Part shown: piece after piece, positions 8,163-17,253 of the stretch
Layout of the letters: each line of letters opens with the position of its first letter
How positions within the stretch are numbered: the stretch's first letter is position 1
Origin: Nocardia huaxiensis
GTDB taxonomy: Bacteria; Actinomycetota; Actinomycetes; Mycobacteriales; Mycobacteriaceae
Reading direction: 5' to 3'
Assembly: GCF_013744875.1 (NCBI RefSeq)
Contig: NZ_CP059399.1
Span: forward strand, 806,001-870,000
DNA: 64,000 nt
Notes under the pieces: model-generated
What the model was told of the DNA's origin: nothing
The model's database searches: none
The model's input: the letters and a program-made list of their open reading frames with translations, nothing else
Made by a program: the position numbers and the translations under genes

Positions 8163-9610
8163 TGCTGCGAATTTCCGTGATAGGCACCGGATATCTGGGC
8201 GCCACCCATGCCGCGGGCATGGCCGAACTCGGTTTCGAGGTGCTCGGCGTCGACAACGATCCCGCCAAGGCCGCCGCGCTGGCAGCGGGCCGGGTGCCGT
8301 TCCACGAGCCGGAACTGCCGGAACTGCTTGCCGGGCACGTGAACTCGGGACGGCTGCGATTCGGCACCTCCCTGGTGGAAGCGGCCCGCTTCGCCGACAT
8401 CCACTTCCTGTGCGTGGGAACGCCGCCCGGCCGCAACGGCGCGGCGGACCTGTCGCAGCTGTACTCCGCGCTGGACGGCCTGGTGCCGCACCTGACCCGC
8501 AACTGCCTGATCGTCGGCAAGTCGACGGTCCCGGTCGGCACCGCCGAGGCGTTGACCGCCCGCATCGCCGAGCTTGCGCCGCACGGCATTTCGGTGGATC
8601 TGGCCTGGAATCCGGAGTTCCTGCGCGAGGGCCACGCCGTCTTCGACACCCTGCACCCCAATCGTCTGGTCTTCGGCGTGACCACGCCGGACGCGGAATG
8701 GGCGCTGCGCCAGGTGTACGCGAGACCCATAGCCGACGGCTCCCCGGTGGTGATCACCAATATGCCGACCGCGGAACTGATCAAGGTATCCGCCAATGCC
8801 TTTCTGGCGACGAAGATCTCGTTCATCAATGCGATGGCGGAACTGTGCGAGCTGACGGGTGCGGACGTGAGCCTGCTAGCCGACGCCCTCGGTCACGACG
8901 ACCGCATCGGCCGCAAATTCCTCGGCGCCGGACTGGGTTACGGCGGCGGCTGCCTGCCCAAGGACATTCGCGCGCTCATCGCCCGCGCCGACGAACTGGG
9001 TGCGGGCGCGGCGGTCGACTTCCTGCGTGATGTCGACACGGTCAACCAGCGCCGCCGCGAGCGCGTCGTGCGAGAGACCCTGAACCTGGTGCGCGCCAAC
9101 GGTGATGGCGGCCGGGTGGGCATTCTCGGCGCGGCCTTCAAACCGCTCTCCGACGATGTCCGCGACTCTCCGGCCCTGGATGTCGCCACCCGCCTGCATG
9201 CCGCCGGCCTCGAGGTGAGCGTCTACGACCCGGCCGCCGCGGGTCCCGCGCGGACGGCGGCCCCGCAACTGGTCTACACGGCGACGGCCGCCGCCGCCCT
9301 GCACGAGGCCGATGTGGTCCTGCATCTCACCGAATGGAGCGAATTCCGGGACCTGGACCCGGTTTTTCTGCGCTCGGTGGCGCGCGGCGGCGTCATCATC
9401 GACGCCCGCAACACCCTCGACCCGGAACCGTGGCTGGCCGCCGGATGGGACTTCCGCGCCCTGGGCCGGCTGGTCGAGCGGCGTGCCGCCGCCTATCCGG
9501 CCGTGGAATCACCTGCTGTGGAGCCGAATACGGCTCCGAAGACGGCAGACGCACTGGTGCCGCCCGCGCCCCTGACCCGCTTGCGTTCCCGGTTGCGTCG
9601 AACGGCCTGA
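8162..9610 (+). CDS. UDP-glucose 6-dehydrogenase family protein
   Basis: A 482-residue protein with an N-terminal NAD Rossmann motif (VIGTGYLGATHAAG, residues 5-18), a central domain and a C-terminal UDP-binding domain. The catalytic cysteine is in GYGGGCLPKDI near residue 263. The family oxidises UDP-glucose to UDP-glucuronate in two NAD-dependent steps. A UDP-ManNAc or GDP-mannose substrate is possible but less likely. The ATG overlaps the preceding stop by one base, with AAGGAGG upstream, so translation is coupled to the mannosyltransferase. About 40 residues after the core are Pro/Ala-rich and end in Arg-rich sequence, a mild extension of the family length. Confidence 0.85.
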   Translation: MLRISVIGTGYLGATHAAGMAELGFEVLGVDNDPAKAAALAAGRVPFHEPELPELLAGHVNSGRLRFGTSLVEAARFADIHFLCVGTPPGRNGAADLSQLYSALDGLVPHLTRNCLIVGKSTVPVGTAEALTARIAELAPHGISVDLAWNPEFLREGHAVFDTLHPNRLVFGVTTPDAEWALRQVYARPIADGSPVVITNMPTAELIKVSANAFLATKISFINAMAELCELTGADVSLLADALGHDDRIGRKFLGAGLGYGGGCLPKDIRALIARADELGAGAAVDFLRDVDTVNQRRRERVVRETLNLVRANGDGGRVGILGAAFKPLSDDVRDSPALDVATRLHAAGLEVSVYDPAAAGPARTAAPQLVYTATAAAALHEADVVLHLTEWSEFRDLDPVFLRSVARGGVIIDARNTLDPEPWLAAGWDFRALGRLVERRAAAYPAVESPAVEPNTAPKTADALVPPAPLTRLRSRLRRTA

Positions 9611-9624
9611 AACGCAACGCGTGC

Positions 9625-9658
9625 AACGCGCCCAGCACTGAAAAGTGCTGGGCGCGTT
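9625..9658. terminator. bidirectional terminator hairpin
   Basis: A perfect 15-bp stem beginning AACGCGCCCAGCACT with a GAAA loop separates the convergent UDP-sugar dehydrogenase and DUF4189 genes. It can serve both strands. Confidence 0.85.
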
Positions 9659-9687
9659 CGCGTATGTCTCGTTCGCGGGCTGCCCTA

Positions 9688-10119
9688 TCAGTTCTGAGGG
9701 CCGCGGGTGATGGTGTCGCAGCCCGAGATCTGCACGCCCGCACCCCATCCGGCGGAGTCGATGGCGAGCGCCTCGGCCTCTTCCCAGGTGTTGCCCCACG
9801 ACCAGCCCCAGTGCCCGCGCGCGGTCACCGCGGCGGCGGCGCAGCGCTTGTTGTCGGAGCGGTCGGCGTCCCAGTTGATCTTCGAGACGCAGTCGGTGTA
9901 GCCGCACTTGGAGACGGCGGCGGCCTCGGCCGCCTCCTTGCTCGGGTAGCCGGTCACGATCGAGTAGGCGCGCTCGTGGTTGCCGAGCGCGATGGCGCCC
10001 CAGGTCCCCCCGTAGGCCTGAGCGGGTGCCGCGACGACGGTGGACACGGCCGAGACGCCGATGGTCAGGGCCGCGGCGGCGAGCAGTGTGGTCGAGCGCG
10101 CGGTTTTCGAAAAGAGCAT
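9688..10119 (-). CDS. secreted DUF4189-domain protein
   Basis: A 143-residue protein with a signal peptide: basic residues at 5-8, a hydrophobic stretch at about 11-30, and a likely cleavage after APAQA near 35. The mature part has the DUF4189 pattern: YGGTWGAIALG, then SKEAAEAAAVSKC, a cysteine-bounded core and a Trp-rich segment GHWGWSWGNTWEEAE. Four cysteines probably form two disulfides. DUF4189 proteins are common small exported proteins of Nocardia and mycobacteria with no fixed function. GGGAGG precedes the ATG. Confidence 0.85.
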   Translation of the reverse strand: MLFSKTARSTTLLAAAALTIGVSAVSTVVAAPAQAYGGTWGAIALGNHERAYSIVTGYPSKEAAEAAAVSKCGYTDCVSKINWDADRSDNKRCAAAAVTARGHWGWSWGNTWEEAEALAIDSAGWGAGVQISGCDTITRGPQN

Positions 10120-10478
10120 TCCAGCCTCCCGTTCTGGCGTGGCACCGGTGACGCGCGGTGCCGAACGGACTGGAGCATAACCGGCGAAACCGACATGCCA
10201 CACCGGCCGAATGGACATTTTGTGCCGCGGATCACCTGCGGCACTGGACTATTCGGCCTCGGCCGAAACTGATCCGGGTTCGTCATAGATGCCGTATGGC
10301 ACCCCGTGGCGAATCGTGCGTGCGCACAGCGGATTCGTGGCACGTTCGGTCATGATGCCGCAGGACCCGATTCATGTGCGATCTGCATGTAACCGGCGTT
10401 CGCGATTTTCCTCCCTATGGACCGCTTGGCATGTAACTATGTGCCTGATTTTGCAGAACTCCGGTTGGGGGTGATCTC
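10120..10478. other. 359-bp divergent intergenic region
   Basis: This region separates the DUF4189 gene (minus) from the DUF4129 operon (plus). It holds a hairpin GTGCCGC/GCGGCAC at 10222-10244 and a tight palindrome TTCGGCC-TC-GGCCGAA at 10252-10267. The nonamer GCATGTAAC occurs twice in direct orientation, at 10385 and 10429. No gene is evident. Divergent promoters must lie here but no clear -10 stands out. Confidence 0.5.
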
Positions 10479-11423
10479 GTGACTGGGGTGGGGACGGTGG
10501 TCACGCGCGCGACCGTACTGATCGCGTTGCTGATGTTCGCTGTCTTCGCGCTGCGCGGATACATCCCCGGCAGCGGCGGGCCCTCGGCGCCGCACACACC
10601 CTCGGCGGTCGCCATCGCATTGATGCCGGTCCTGCTGCTGGTCTCCGTGGTCATCCTGGTCGCGGGGGTGATCAACAGTCAGCACCGGCTGCCGCTGGCC
10701 ATGCCCGAAGCGGACGAGGACGCGCGCAGGCGGTCCTGGAAGCTGGGCGGCCTCGGGCTGCTGATACTCGTCGGCCTGGCGGCCGTCGCCCTGCTGCTCA
10801 CGGCGCTGATCTCGGTGTACGTGCTCGGGCCCGGCCGGGAGGAGGAGACCCCGACCGCGGCGACGCGGCCTCCGGCCACCGAAACCATCGGCGCCCCGGT
10901 CGAAACCACCACTCCGGTCGGCGAGATCCTGTCCGCGCCCGCGCTGACCGGTCCGGCGCTGGTCATCGTGGCCGTCGGCGCGACCGTCCTGATACTGGTG
11001 GCCATGACCGGTCTGGTGGTGGTCGCGGTGAGCTCGAATCGCCGCCCCGCCACGACAATCGGGTTGCCCCCGCCCCGAAAGTCCACCGAGGCCGTGTCGC
11101 TGGCGAAGGTTGCGGAGATGGGCCTGGCCGCCATGATCGCGCCGGGCCAGGATCCGCGCACCGCCATCATCGCCTGCTACGTCGCCATGGAAAGCGGTCT
11201 GGCACAGGCGCGGGAGGTCGCGCCGCTGGTCTCGGACACCCCCTCCGAGGTGCTGGCGCGCGCCTTCGATCGGGGCTTCCTGCACGACGCCTCGGCGCGG
11301 GAACTGGTGGCGCTGTTCGAGGAAGCCCGGTTCAGCCCGCACTCCATGCTGGAGTGGCAGCGGATGCGTGCCGAGCAGCTGCTGCGTATCGTATTGGCTG
11401 ACCTGCAGGGGGCTGCGGCATGA
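10479..11423 (+). CDS. DUF4129-domain membrane protein
   Basis: A 314-residue protein with about four hydrophobic segments (residues about 8-24, 47-65, 88-112 and 160-182). A cytoplasmic C-terminal DUF4129 domain follows, seen in EMGLAAMIAPGQDPRTAIIA and ending SMLEWQRMRAEQLLRIVL. DUF4129 proteins are usually found with MoxR and DUF58 proteins, as here. The GTG at 10479 is the likely start. It is the first gene of a five-gene operon. Confidence 0.8.
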   Translation: MTGVGTVVTRATVLIALLMFAVFALRGYIPGSGGPSAPHTPSAVAIALMPVLLLVSVVILVAGVINSQHRLPLAMPEADEDARRRSWKLGGLGLLILVGLAAVALLLTALISVYVLGPGREEETPTAATRPPATETIGAPVETTTPVGEILSAPALTGPALVIVAVGATVLILVAMTGLVVVAVSSNRRPATTIGLPPPRKSTEAVSLAKVAEMGLAAMIAPGQDPRTAIIACYVAMESGLAQAREVAPLVSDTPSEVLARAFDRGFLHDASARELVALFEEARFSPHSMLEWQRMRAEQLLRIVLADLQGAAA

Positions 11424-11472
11424 AAGATGTTGTCGCAGTGTGGATCACGCTGCACCGGACAGGGGATCGGCA

Positions 11473-11973
11473 ATGAACCGGATGGCGATCGTGATCGGCG
11501 CGGTACTGCTGGTCGGCGTGCTCGAGCTGATTGCCGTGAGCAATCAGCGGGACGCGCTGCTGCTGGTGGCGGGCCTGCCGGTGGCGGGCGCGCTGGGCCT
11601 GCTGGTGTGGTCGCTGCTGGAGCGGTCGCGCCGGCTGCGAATCATGCCCGGCGACAACGAGATCGACAATGGCCCGGCCGACATGCTGCGACGCTGGGAA
11701 GCGCGCGCCAGCATGCTCGCCGACCGCGCCGACGGCTCCCGCGCCGACTGGGACCGCCATCTGCGGCCCCTGCTGGCCAAGGAGTTCGAGCTCACCAGCG
11801 GGCATCGGATGGCCAAGAACCGGCGCGCCACCGAGGCCGCCGGGCAGCTGCTGTTCGGACCGGAACTGTGGCGCTGGGTGGATCCCGCCAATTCGGCGTT
11901 GCGCGATCAATCGAATCCGGCGCCGGGGCGACCCGCGCTGGACGAGATCCTGCGCCGCCTCCAGAACATGTGA
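11473..11973 (+). CDS. membrane protein of the MoxR-DUF58 operon
   Basis: A 166-residue protein with two N-terminal transmembrane helices (residues about 4-21 and 26-45) and a soluble, Arg-rich C-terminal domain. I recognise no named domain. Its place between DUF4129 and MoxR genes suggests it is a partner of that system. AGGGGATC precedes the ATG. Confidence 0.75.
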   Translation: MNRMAIVIGAVLLVGVLELIAVSNQRDALLLVAGLPVAGALGLLVWSLLERSRRLRIMPGDNEIDNGPADMLRRWEARASMLADRADGSRADWDRHLRPLLAKEFELTSGHRMAKNRRATEAAGQLLFGPELWRWVDPANSALRDQSNPAPGRPALDEILRRLQNM

Positions 11974-11998
11974 AACGGGTTGAGATGCGAGATATGAC

Positions 11999-12961
11999 AT
12001 GACATCACCGATGGATGTGACCATCAAGCGCACCGAGGCCGTGCTGCGGGAAATGGGGCGGGTCGTCGTCGGCAAACGCGACGAACTGCAACTGATCATG
12101 ATCGCCGTGCTGTCCGGCGGGCACATCCTCATCGAGGATCTGCCCGGCCTGGGCAAGACCCTCATCGCGCGCTCGTTCGCCTCGGCGCTGGGCCTGAACT
12201 TCACCCGCGTGCAGTTCACCCCCGACCTGCTGCCCGCGGACCTGATCGGCTCCACCATCTACGACATGCATTCGGGCCGCTTCACCTTCCGCCGCGGCCC
12301 GGTGTTCACGAACATGCTGCTGGCCGACGAGGTCAACCGCACCCCGCCCAAGACGCAGGCCGCCCTGCTGGAGGCCATGGCCGAGGGCCAGGTCTCCATC
12401 GACGGCGAAACCTTCCTGCTTCCCAAGCCTTTCGTGGTGATGGCCACCGACAACCCCATCGAGTACGAGGGCACCTACCCCCTGCCCGAAGCCCAGCTCG
12501 ACCGCTTCGCCATCCAACTGCGCCTCGGCTATCTCTCCGAACAGGACGAGATGCAGATGATCCGCCGCCGCCTGGAGCGCGGCGCGCAAACCCCGCAGGT
12601 CGGCCAGGTCGTCGATGCCGACGGCCTGATCGAGATGCGCCAGAGCGTCGAATACGTGACCGTGCACCCCGATGTGGTCGGCTATGTCGTCTCCCTCGCC
12701 GCCGCCACCCGCAACCACCCCCAGGTCGAAGTGGGCGCTTCCCCTCGCGCCGAACTCGACCTGGTCCAAATGGCCCGCGCCCGAGCCCTTTTGAACGCCC
12801 GCGACTACGTGGTCCCGGAAGACGTGAAGGCCCTGGCGATTCCGGCCATGGCGCACCGCATCACCCTCCGCCCCGAAATGTGGGTCCGCCGCATCCGCGG
12901 CGAAGACGTGATCGCCGAGTTGCTGCGCCGCCTCCCCGTCCCGCGCGCCACCACCGCGTGA
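11999..12961 (+). CDS. MoxR-family AAA+ ATPase
   Basis: The 320-residue AAA+ protein has Walker A EDLPGLGKTLIA near residues 44-55, Walker B MLLADEVNRTPP near 107-118, and the MoxR lid domain ending in VRRIRGEDVIAELLRRL. MoxR ATPases act as chaperones that load cofactors or remodel partner proteins with von Willebrand-type domains. Here the likely partner is the DUF58 protein of the next gene. Confidence 0.9.
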   Translation: MTSPMDVTIKRTEAVLREMGRVVVGKRDELQLIMIAVLSGGHILIEDLPGLGKTLIARSFASALGLNFTRVQFTPDLLPADLIGSTIYDMHSGRFTFRRGPVFTNMLLADEVNRTPPKTQAALLEAMAEGQVSIDGETFLLPKPFVVMATDNPIEYEGTYPLPEAQLDRFAIQLRLGYLSEQDEMQMIRRRLERGAQTPQVGQVVDADGLIEMRQSVEYVTVHPDVVGYVVSLAAATRNHPQVEVGASPRAELDLVQMARARALLNARDYVVPEDVKALAIPAMAHRITLRPEMWVRRIRGEDVIAELLRRLPVPRATTA

Positions 12962-13120
12962 GCTGCCCATGAGGTTCCCCGCCACAGTCGTGCCCGCCCC
13001 GCCCGTAACGACCTGCCCCCGCCCCGGCCTGCGGCACCGTCCTGCTCGTCCCGGCCCGAGTGGGTTGTCCCCAGCGCCGGGCAGCGTCGCACGGGATGTG
13101 CGCACGAATTCGGGGCCGCT

Positions 13121-14395
13121 ATGAGGCATCGCGATACCAGCACGTCAGTCGAGGCCGAATTGCAGTGGCGGCCTGCGCCTCTGGTGTTCATGCTGGCTGC
13201 GGTGTCCGCGCCCGCGTTGGTGCTCGCGGTGATCCTGGGGCAGTGGCAGCTGGTGGTGTTCGCCGCGCCGATGATCGGCGTGCTGGCCAGTGCGCCGTTG
13301 CAGCAGTCGCGGACGCGGATCCAGGTGGACGGGGTGGGGGTGCTGCGCTGCTTCGAGACCGAGGAGGTGGTGCTGACCGCGGCCGCGTTCGTGGAGTCGG
13401 GACATGCGTTGCTGCGCTTGCACTCCGAGCCGATTCACGGCATGGAGATCCGGGTGGAGGAGGCGGTGGATTCCGGGCCGGCTCCGGCCGGACTGCGGCA
13501 GTCGCTGTCGGCGTCGCGGTGGGGGCGGTATCCGGTGCCGGTGCGGGTGACCGCCTTGAATCCGGCGGGGCTGTCGGTGGCGTCGGTGGTCTTGTCGGCG
13601 GGGGATGTGTATGTGTACCCGATCGCCGACCCGCAGCGAACTCGATTGCCGCGCACCGAACTTCCCGAACGCATCGGTATGCACCTGACGCGCAGGCACG
13701 GTCCGGGTGTGGAGTTCGCGGATGTGCGGGCCTACGCGCCGGGTGATCAGTTGCGCACCGTGAACTGGGCGGTCAGCGCCCGCCGCGGAAGGCTCTTCGT
13801 GACCGAGCGATTCACCAACCGGGCAGCGGATGTCGTTGTGCTGGTGGACACTTCGCTGCAAGCGCCCGGACCCGCGACGGATTCGCTGGAGCTGTCGGTG
13901 CGCGGCGCGGCGCAGGTGGCGCAATCGGCCTTGCAGGCCGGTGACCGCACAGCCGTTGTCTGCCTTGGCCGTTCGCCCCGCTGGCTGCGCCCCGACATCG
14001 GCCGCCGCCAGTTCTACCGCATCGTCGACACCGTCCTGGACGTGGGCGACGAGCACATTTCCACGGTCGGCACCCTCGCCCCGCACGCCGCCGTCCCCAT
14101 CGGCGCGGTGGTGGTGGCCTTCTCCACCCTGCTCGACACCCAATTCGCGCTGTCCCTCATCGATCTGCGCAAGCGCGGGCACGTCGTGGTGGTGGTGGAC
14201 GTGCTGCGCGGCACGCCTTTCGGCGCCGGTCTGGATCCCACGCTGGCGCGCATGTGGCAGCTGGAGCGCAGTTCCATGTACCGCGATATGGGCACGGTCG
14301 GCGTGGATATCGTGGCCTGGCCCGAGGACGCCCGGCTCGATCAGGTCATGCGCCTGCTCCCGGAGCATCGCCGCACCGTGCGGGTGCGCCGATGA
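13121..14395 (+). CDS. DUF58-domain protein with N-terminal membrane helices
   Basis: The protein has 424 residues. Two transmembrane helices lie at about 22-60. The DUF58 signature is near residues 195-225 (RAYAPGDQLRTVNWAVSARR, then LFVTERF). A von Willebrand-A-like domain follows with the MIDAS-type start VVVLVDTS. It is the usual MoxR partner. A 159-bp gap without recognisable signals separates it from moxR. Its stop overlaps the next start (ATGA). Confidence 0.85.
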   Translation: MRHRDTSTSVEAELQWRPAPLVFMLAAVSAPALVLAVILGQWQLVVFAAPMIGVLASAPLQQSRTRIQVDGVGVLRCFETEEVVLTAAAFVESGHALLRLHSEPIHGMEIRVEEAVDSGPAPAGLRQSLSASRWGRYPVPVRVTALNPAGLSVASVVLSAGDVYVYPIADPQRTRLPRTELPERIGMHLTRRHGPGVEFADVRAYAPGDQLRTVNWAVSARRGRLFVTERFTNRAADVVVLVDTSLQAPGPATDSLELSVRGAAQVAQSALQAGDRTAVVCLGRSPRWLRPDIGRRQFYRIVDTVLDVGDEHISTVGTLAPHAAVPIGAVVVAFSTLLDTQFALSLIDLRKRGHVVVVVDVLRGTPFGAGLDPTLARMWQLERSSMYRDMGTVGVDIVAWPEDARLDQVMRLLPEHRRTVRVRR

Positions 14396-14829
14396 CCCGA
14401 TTTCTGGCCGTATTGTCCGGTCTCCTACTGACTTTCGGTATCGCACTGGTCGAACCGTGGCCCGCCCTGCCCGCCCTCGCCCTGGTGATCGCGGGCTGGC
14501 GCTGGCGAGTGTGCGCCGTCGGCGCGGTCCTGGTGGCTCTCGGCGTCCTCACCGTGGCGGAGACGGGTGCGCTGATCGCGGGTGCGATAGGGCTGGTTGC
14601 GACCACATATCTGCTGAATACGGCCACCGTGTCGGCCCCGGTCGGCGTGGTGCCCACCACGATTCCGTCGGTTGCCGGTGCGCTGGTCTTCACCGTGGCC
14701 GCGGGTGTGGCGTCCCTGCTGCCCGCCGGTCTCGCCTGGATCCCCATCGCGGCCCCCGTCGCGGTGATCCTGCTCTACGCCCTGGTGGTTCGCGGTTTGG
14801 CCGATGACCGGCAACCTGACCCAAAATAG
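14392..14829 (+). CDS. small polytopic membrane protein, last gene of the MoxR operon
   Basis: A 145-residue very hydrophobic protein with about four or five predicted transmembrane segments and a charged tail. The start overlaps the DUF58 stop. Such proteins commonly close DUF4129-MoxR-DUF58 operons in mycolic-acid bacteria. No domain is recognised. Confidence 0.75.
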   Translation: MTRFLAVLSGLLLTFGIALVEPWPALPALALVIAGWRWRVCAVGAVLVALGVLTVAETGALIAGAIGLVATTYLLNTATVSAPVGVVPTTIPSVAGALVFTVAAGVASLLPAGLAWIPIAAPVAVILLYALVVRGLADDRQPDPK

Positions 14830-14929
14830 GCGGAAAATTGCGGGTCGAGAGCTGATTCCGGCCACGGTCGCGCAAATTCATGGTCAATAACCACTTTCGA
14901 TCACCCTGCCGCCCTGCTTCACTCGCGGC

Positions 14930-15475
14930 ATGGATGACATACGGCTGATCAGAACCTCGAAGAAGCTGGCCTATCACCTGCGGCACGCGCCGGAGGGGAT
15001 CGGGCTGGAGCCCGACGGCGCGGGCTGGGTGGACGTGCGCGAGCTGCTCGCGGCCCTGGCCGCGCACGGGCGGGCCGTCAGCCGCGCCGAACTGGACGAG
15101 GTGGTGGCGCGAAACGACAAGCGCCGCTTCGAATTCGACGAGACCGGAACCCGTATCCGGGCCAGCCAGGGGCACAGTATCGACGTGGAACTCGACTACG
15201 AGGTCTCCGTCGCACCGGACATTCTCTACCACGGTACGGTGGCCGCGGCGTTGCCCGGAATCCGCTCCGAGGGTCTGAAACCCATGCGGCGGCACGCTGT
15301 TCACCTGTCGGCGAGCTTCGAGACCGCCGTGAAAGTGGGCACTCGGAGGGGCAAGCCGGTGGTGCTGTTCGTGGATGCCGCCGCTATGCAGCGCGACGGT
15401 CATGAGTTCCGCGTCAGCACCAATGGCGTGTGGTTGGCGGCTGCCGTGCCGACCGCCTATCTCACCGGGTTGTGA
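14930..15475 (+). CDS. kptA: RNA 2'-phosphotransferase (KptA/Tpt1 family)
   Basis: A 181-residue protein with the Tpt1/KptA hallmarks. The N-terminal winged helix has KLAYHLRHAPEGIGL (residues about 13-27). The NAD-binding part has LYHGTVAAALPGIRSEGLKP near 99 and RRHAVHLS near 120. The family moves an internal RNA 2'-phosphate to NAD, giving ADP-ribose 1''-2'' cyclic phosphate. In fungi this completes tRNA splicing, but the bacterial target is unknown. The stop is one base from the stop of the convergent downstream gene. Confidence 0.88.
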   Translation: MDDIRLIRTSKKLAYHLRHAPEGIGLEPDGAGWVDVRELLAALAAHGRAVSRAELDEVVARNDKRRFEFDETGTRIRASQGHSIDVELDYEVSVAPDILYHGTVAAALPGIRSEGLKPMRRHAVHLSASFETAVKVGTRRGKPVVLFVDAAAMQRDGHEFRVSTNGVWLAAAVPTAYLTGL

Positions 15476-15476
15476 G

Positions 15477-15833
15477 CTACTGCAGGGCGGGAGGCATCCG
15501 GCACGGTTTGATGCGGCCGGCGTCGACCAGCACCCGGAAAGCCGCGGCTTTGCGGGCGCATTCGGCCACGGGGCAGTCGCGGTGCCGCTGCATGGTGCGG
15601 TGTGCTTCCGACACGGTGAGTTCGTGGTCGGGGGCCTGATGCGACCAGGTTGCGGGGTCGGAGAGCGCTGAGGGGGAGTCCGCGGGGGATGCGCTGCGCT
15701 CGTTGATGATTCGTTCTCTGATTCGATCCACCGACAATCTGTCCGGATCGCGTCGAGGTTGCAGGCTCACGATGGTGACAGTCATGATCGCGAGCATTGC
15801 GAGGGTGGCCGTGAACACCTGCCAGGCGGCCAT
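15477..15833 (-). CDS. single-pass membrane protein of unknown function
   Basis: A 118-residue protein with an N-terminal hydrophobic helix (AAWQVFTATLAMLAIMTVTI). The C-terminal motif is RTMQRHRDCPVAECARKAAA followed by LVDAGRIKPC, with three cysteines. I have seen similar small proteins in mycolic-acid bacteria but assign no function. The ATG at 15833 is chosen because GAGAAGGTG precedes it. An in-frame ATG at 15896 would add 21 residues. The region between the two starts contains CTCTA and TAGAG half-sites (15845-15868) like those of the TetR operator at 5817. Confidence 0.7.
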   Translation of the reverse strand: MAAWQVFTATLAMLAIMTVTIVSLQPRRDPDRLSVDRIRERIINERSASPADSPSALSDPATWSHQAPDHELTVSEAHRTMQRHRDCPVAECARKAAAFRVLVDAGRIKPCRMPPALQ

Positions 15834-16027
15834 TGGTTCACCTTCTCTAGGTTCTATCGGTTGTAGAGGGTCAATCAGGTGTAGTTCGCTAGACATTCAC
15901 TGTATGACCGAAATTGAGGTTTCCGCCAGTGTTTCGCAGGTCAGAAACAGGCGAATTTCGGCCTACTCCAGGAACTTACCTGCCGGTTTCGGGGTTGCGT
16001 ACGCCGAAAGTTTGCGACTATTCCCCC

Positions 16028-17065
16028 GTGACGGACGGTCTCGCGCAACTTCGCTCCATCACCAGTGCGGCCCTGCTGGTCGAGTTCGCCAGAGGCCGCG
16101 ACATCCCGCTGACCGCCCTGTTACGCGACACCGGCATCCGCGAAGCCGACCTGATGGACTCCACCGCGGAGATCACCCTCGGCCAGGAGTTGGCCCTCAT
16201 GCGCAATGTGGTCACCGGCGTCGGCGACGAACCCGGCATGGGCCTCATGGCCGGCCTGCTCTGCCACCCGCCCAGCCTGGGCGTCCTCGGCTTCGCCCTG
16301 ATGAGCTGCCCCACCGTCCGTGAAGCCGTCGGCCTGGCCCTGCGCTACGCGGACCTGTCCTTCACCGTCGCCCGCCACACCCTGGTCCTCAACGAGTTCG
16401 AGGCGTCCATCATCCGCGACGACAGCGCCGTCCCCCGCGACCTGCGCCGCTTCGCCGTGGAACGCGATGTGGCCGCCATCTGGACCATCCAGCAGGACGT
16501 CCTCCCCATGCGCCCGCCGATAACCCGCGTCGCCGTCGCCTTCCCTCCGCATCCCGTCTACGAGATGTTCGGCGCCATGCTCGGCGTCGAAGAGGTGGTC
16601 TTCAACGCCCCCCGCTCGGTGGTCACCGGCCCCATGAACATCCAGGATCTCCAACTCCCGCAGGCGAATTCGGCTACCGCCCGCTTCTACGAACAGCAGT
16701 GCGCCGACCTCGTCCAGCGCCGCAAACGCCGCCTCGGCATCAGCGGCCAGGTCCGTCAGCTCCTCATCGGCCGCGGCGGCATAGCCGACCAGGCTCGCAT
16801 AGCCGCCGACCTCGACATCAGCGTCCGCACCCTGCGCCGCCGCCTCGCCGACGAGGGCACCACCTTCCGCGAATTGACCACGGAGACAATAGGTCTGCTC
16901 GCCGAAGAACTCCTCATCACCGGAATGACGGTGGAACAGGCCGCGATCCGGCTCGGCTACGCCAGCGTCTCCGCCTTCACCTCCGCCTTCCGCGCCTGGA
17001 AGGGCCAATCCCCCGGCCAGTTCGCTCGCGAGAACCGGGGCCGCGTCTCCTCCCGTGTCTCCTGA
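16028..17065 (+). CDS. AraC-family transcriptional regulator
   Basis: A 345-residue regulator with an N-terminal arabinose-binding-like domain of the OruR/ArgR type (residues about 15-205). The C-terminal AraC helix-turn-helix includes IAADLDISVRTLRRRLADEG and AAIRLGYASVSAFTSAFRAW, ending GQSPGQFA. The GTG start is preferred because GACTAT lies 6 nt upstream as a -10 for a leaderless message and no ribosome site is present. It lies beside chsH3-kstD but on the other strand. A role in steroid regulation is possible but not shown. Confidence 0.85.
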   Translation: MTDGLAQLRSITSAALLVEFARGRDIPLTALLRDTGIREADLMDSTAEITLGQELALMRNVVTGVGDEPGMGLMAGLLCHPPSLGVLGFALMSCPTVREAVGLALRYADLSFTVARHTLVLNEFEASIIRDDSAVPRDLRRFAVERDVAAIWTIQQDVLPMRPPITRVAVAFPPHPVYEMFGAMLGVEEVVFNAPRSVVTGPMNIQDLQLPQANSATARFYEQQCADLVQRRKRRLGISGQVRQLLIGRGGIADQARIAADLDISVRTLRRRLADEGTTFRELTTETIGLLAEELLITGMTVEQAAIRLGYASVSAFTSAFRAWKGQSPGQFARENRGRVSSRVS

Positions 17066-17253
17066 ACGCTTAACCGACCGGTTTGTACCTATATGCCCGA
17101 AATGCTCTGACCAGCGGATTAATAACCCGTGAAGCCATTTCTCCCCCTCTGGCGTTCCCGCGTATACCCGGATCAAGATCGGCACTGTCAGTGATCCCCA
17201 GCATTCCGGCTCAACGGCGATCTCTGGAATGCACTGCAACAGAAAGCTATCCC

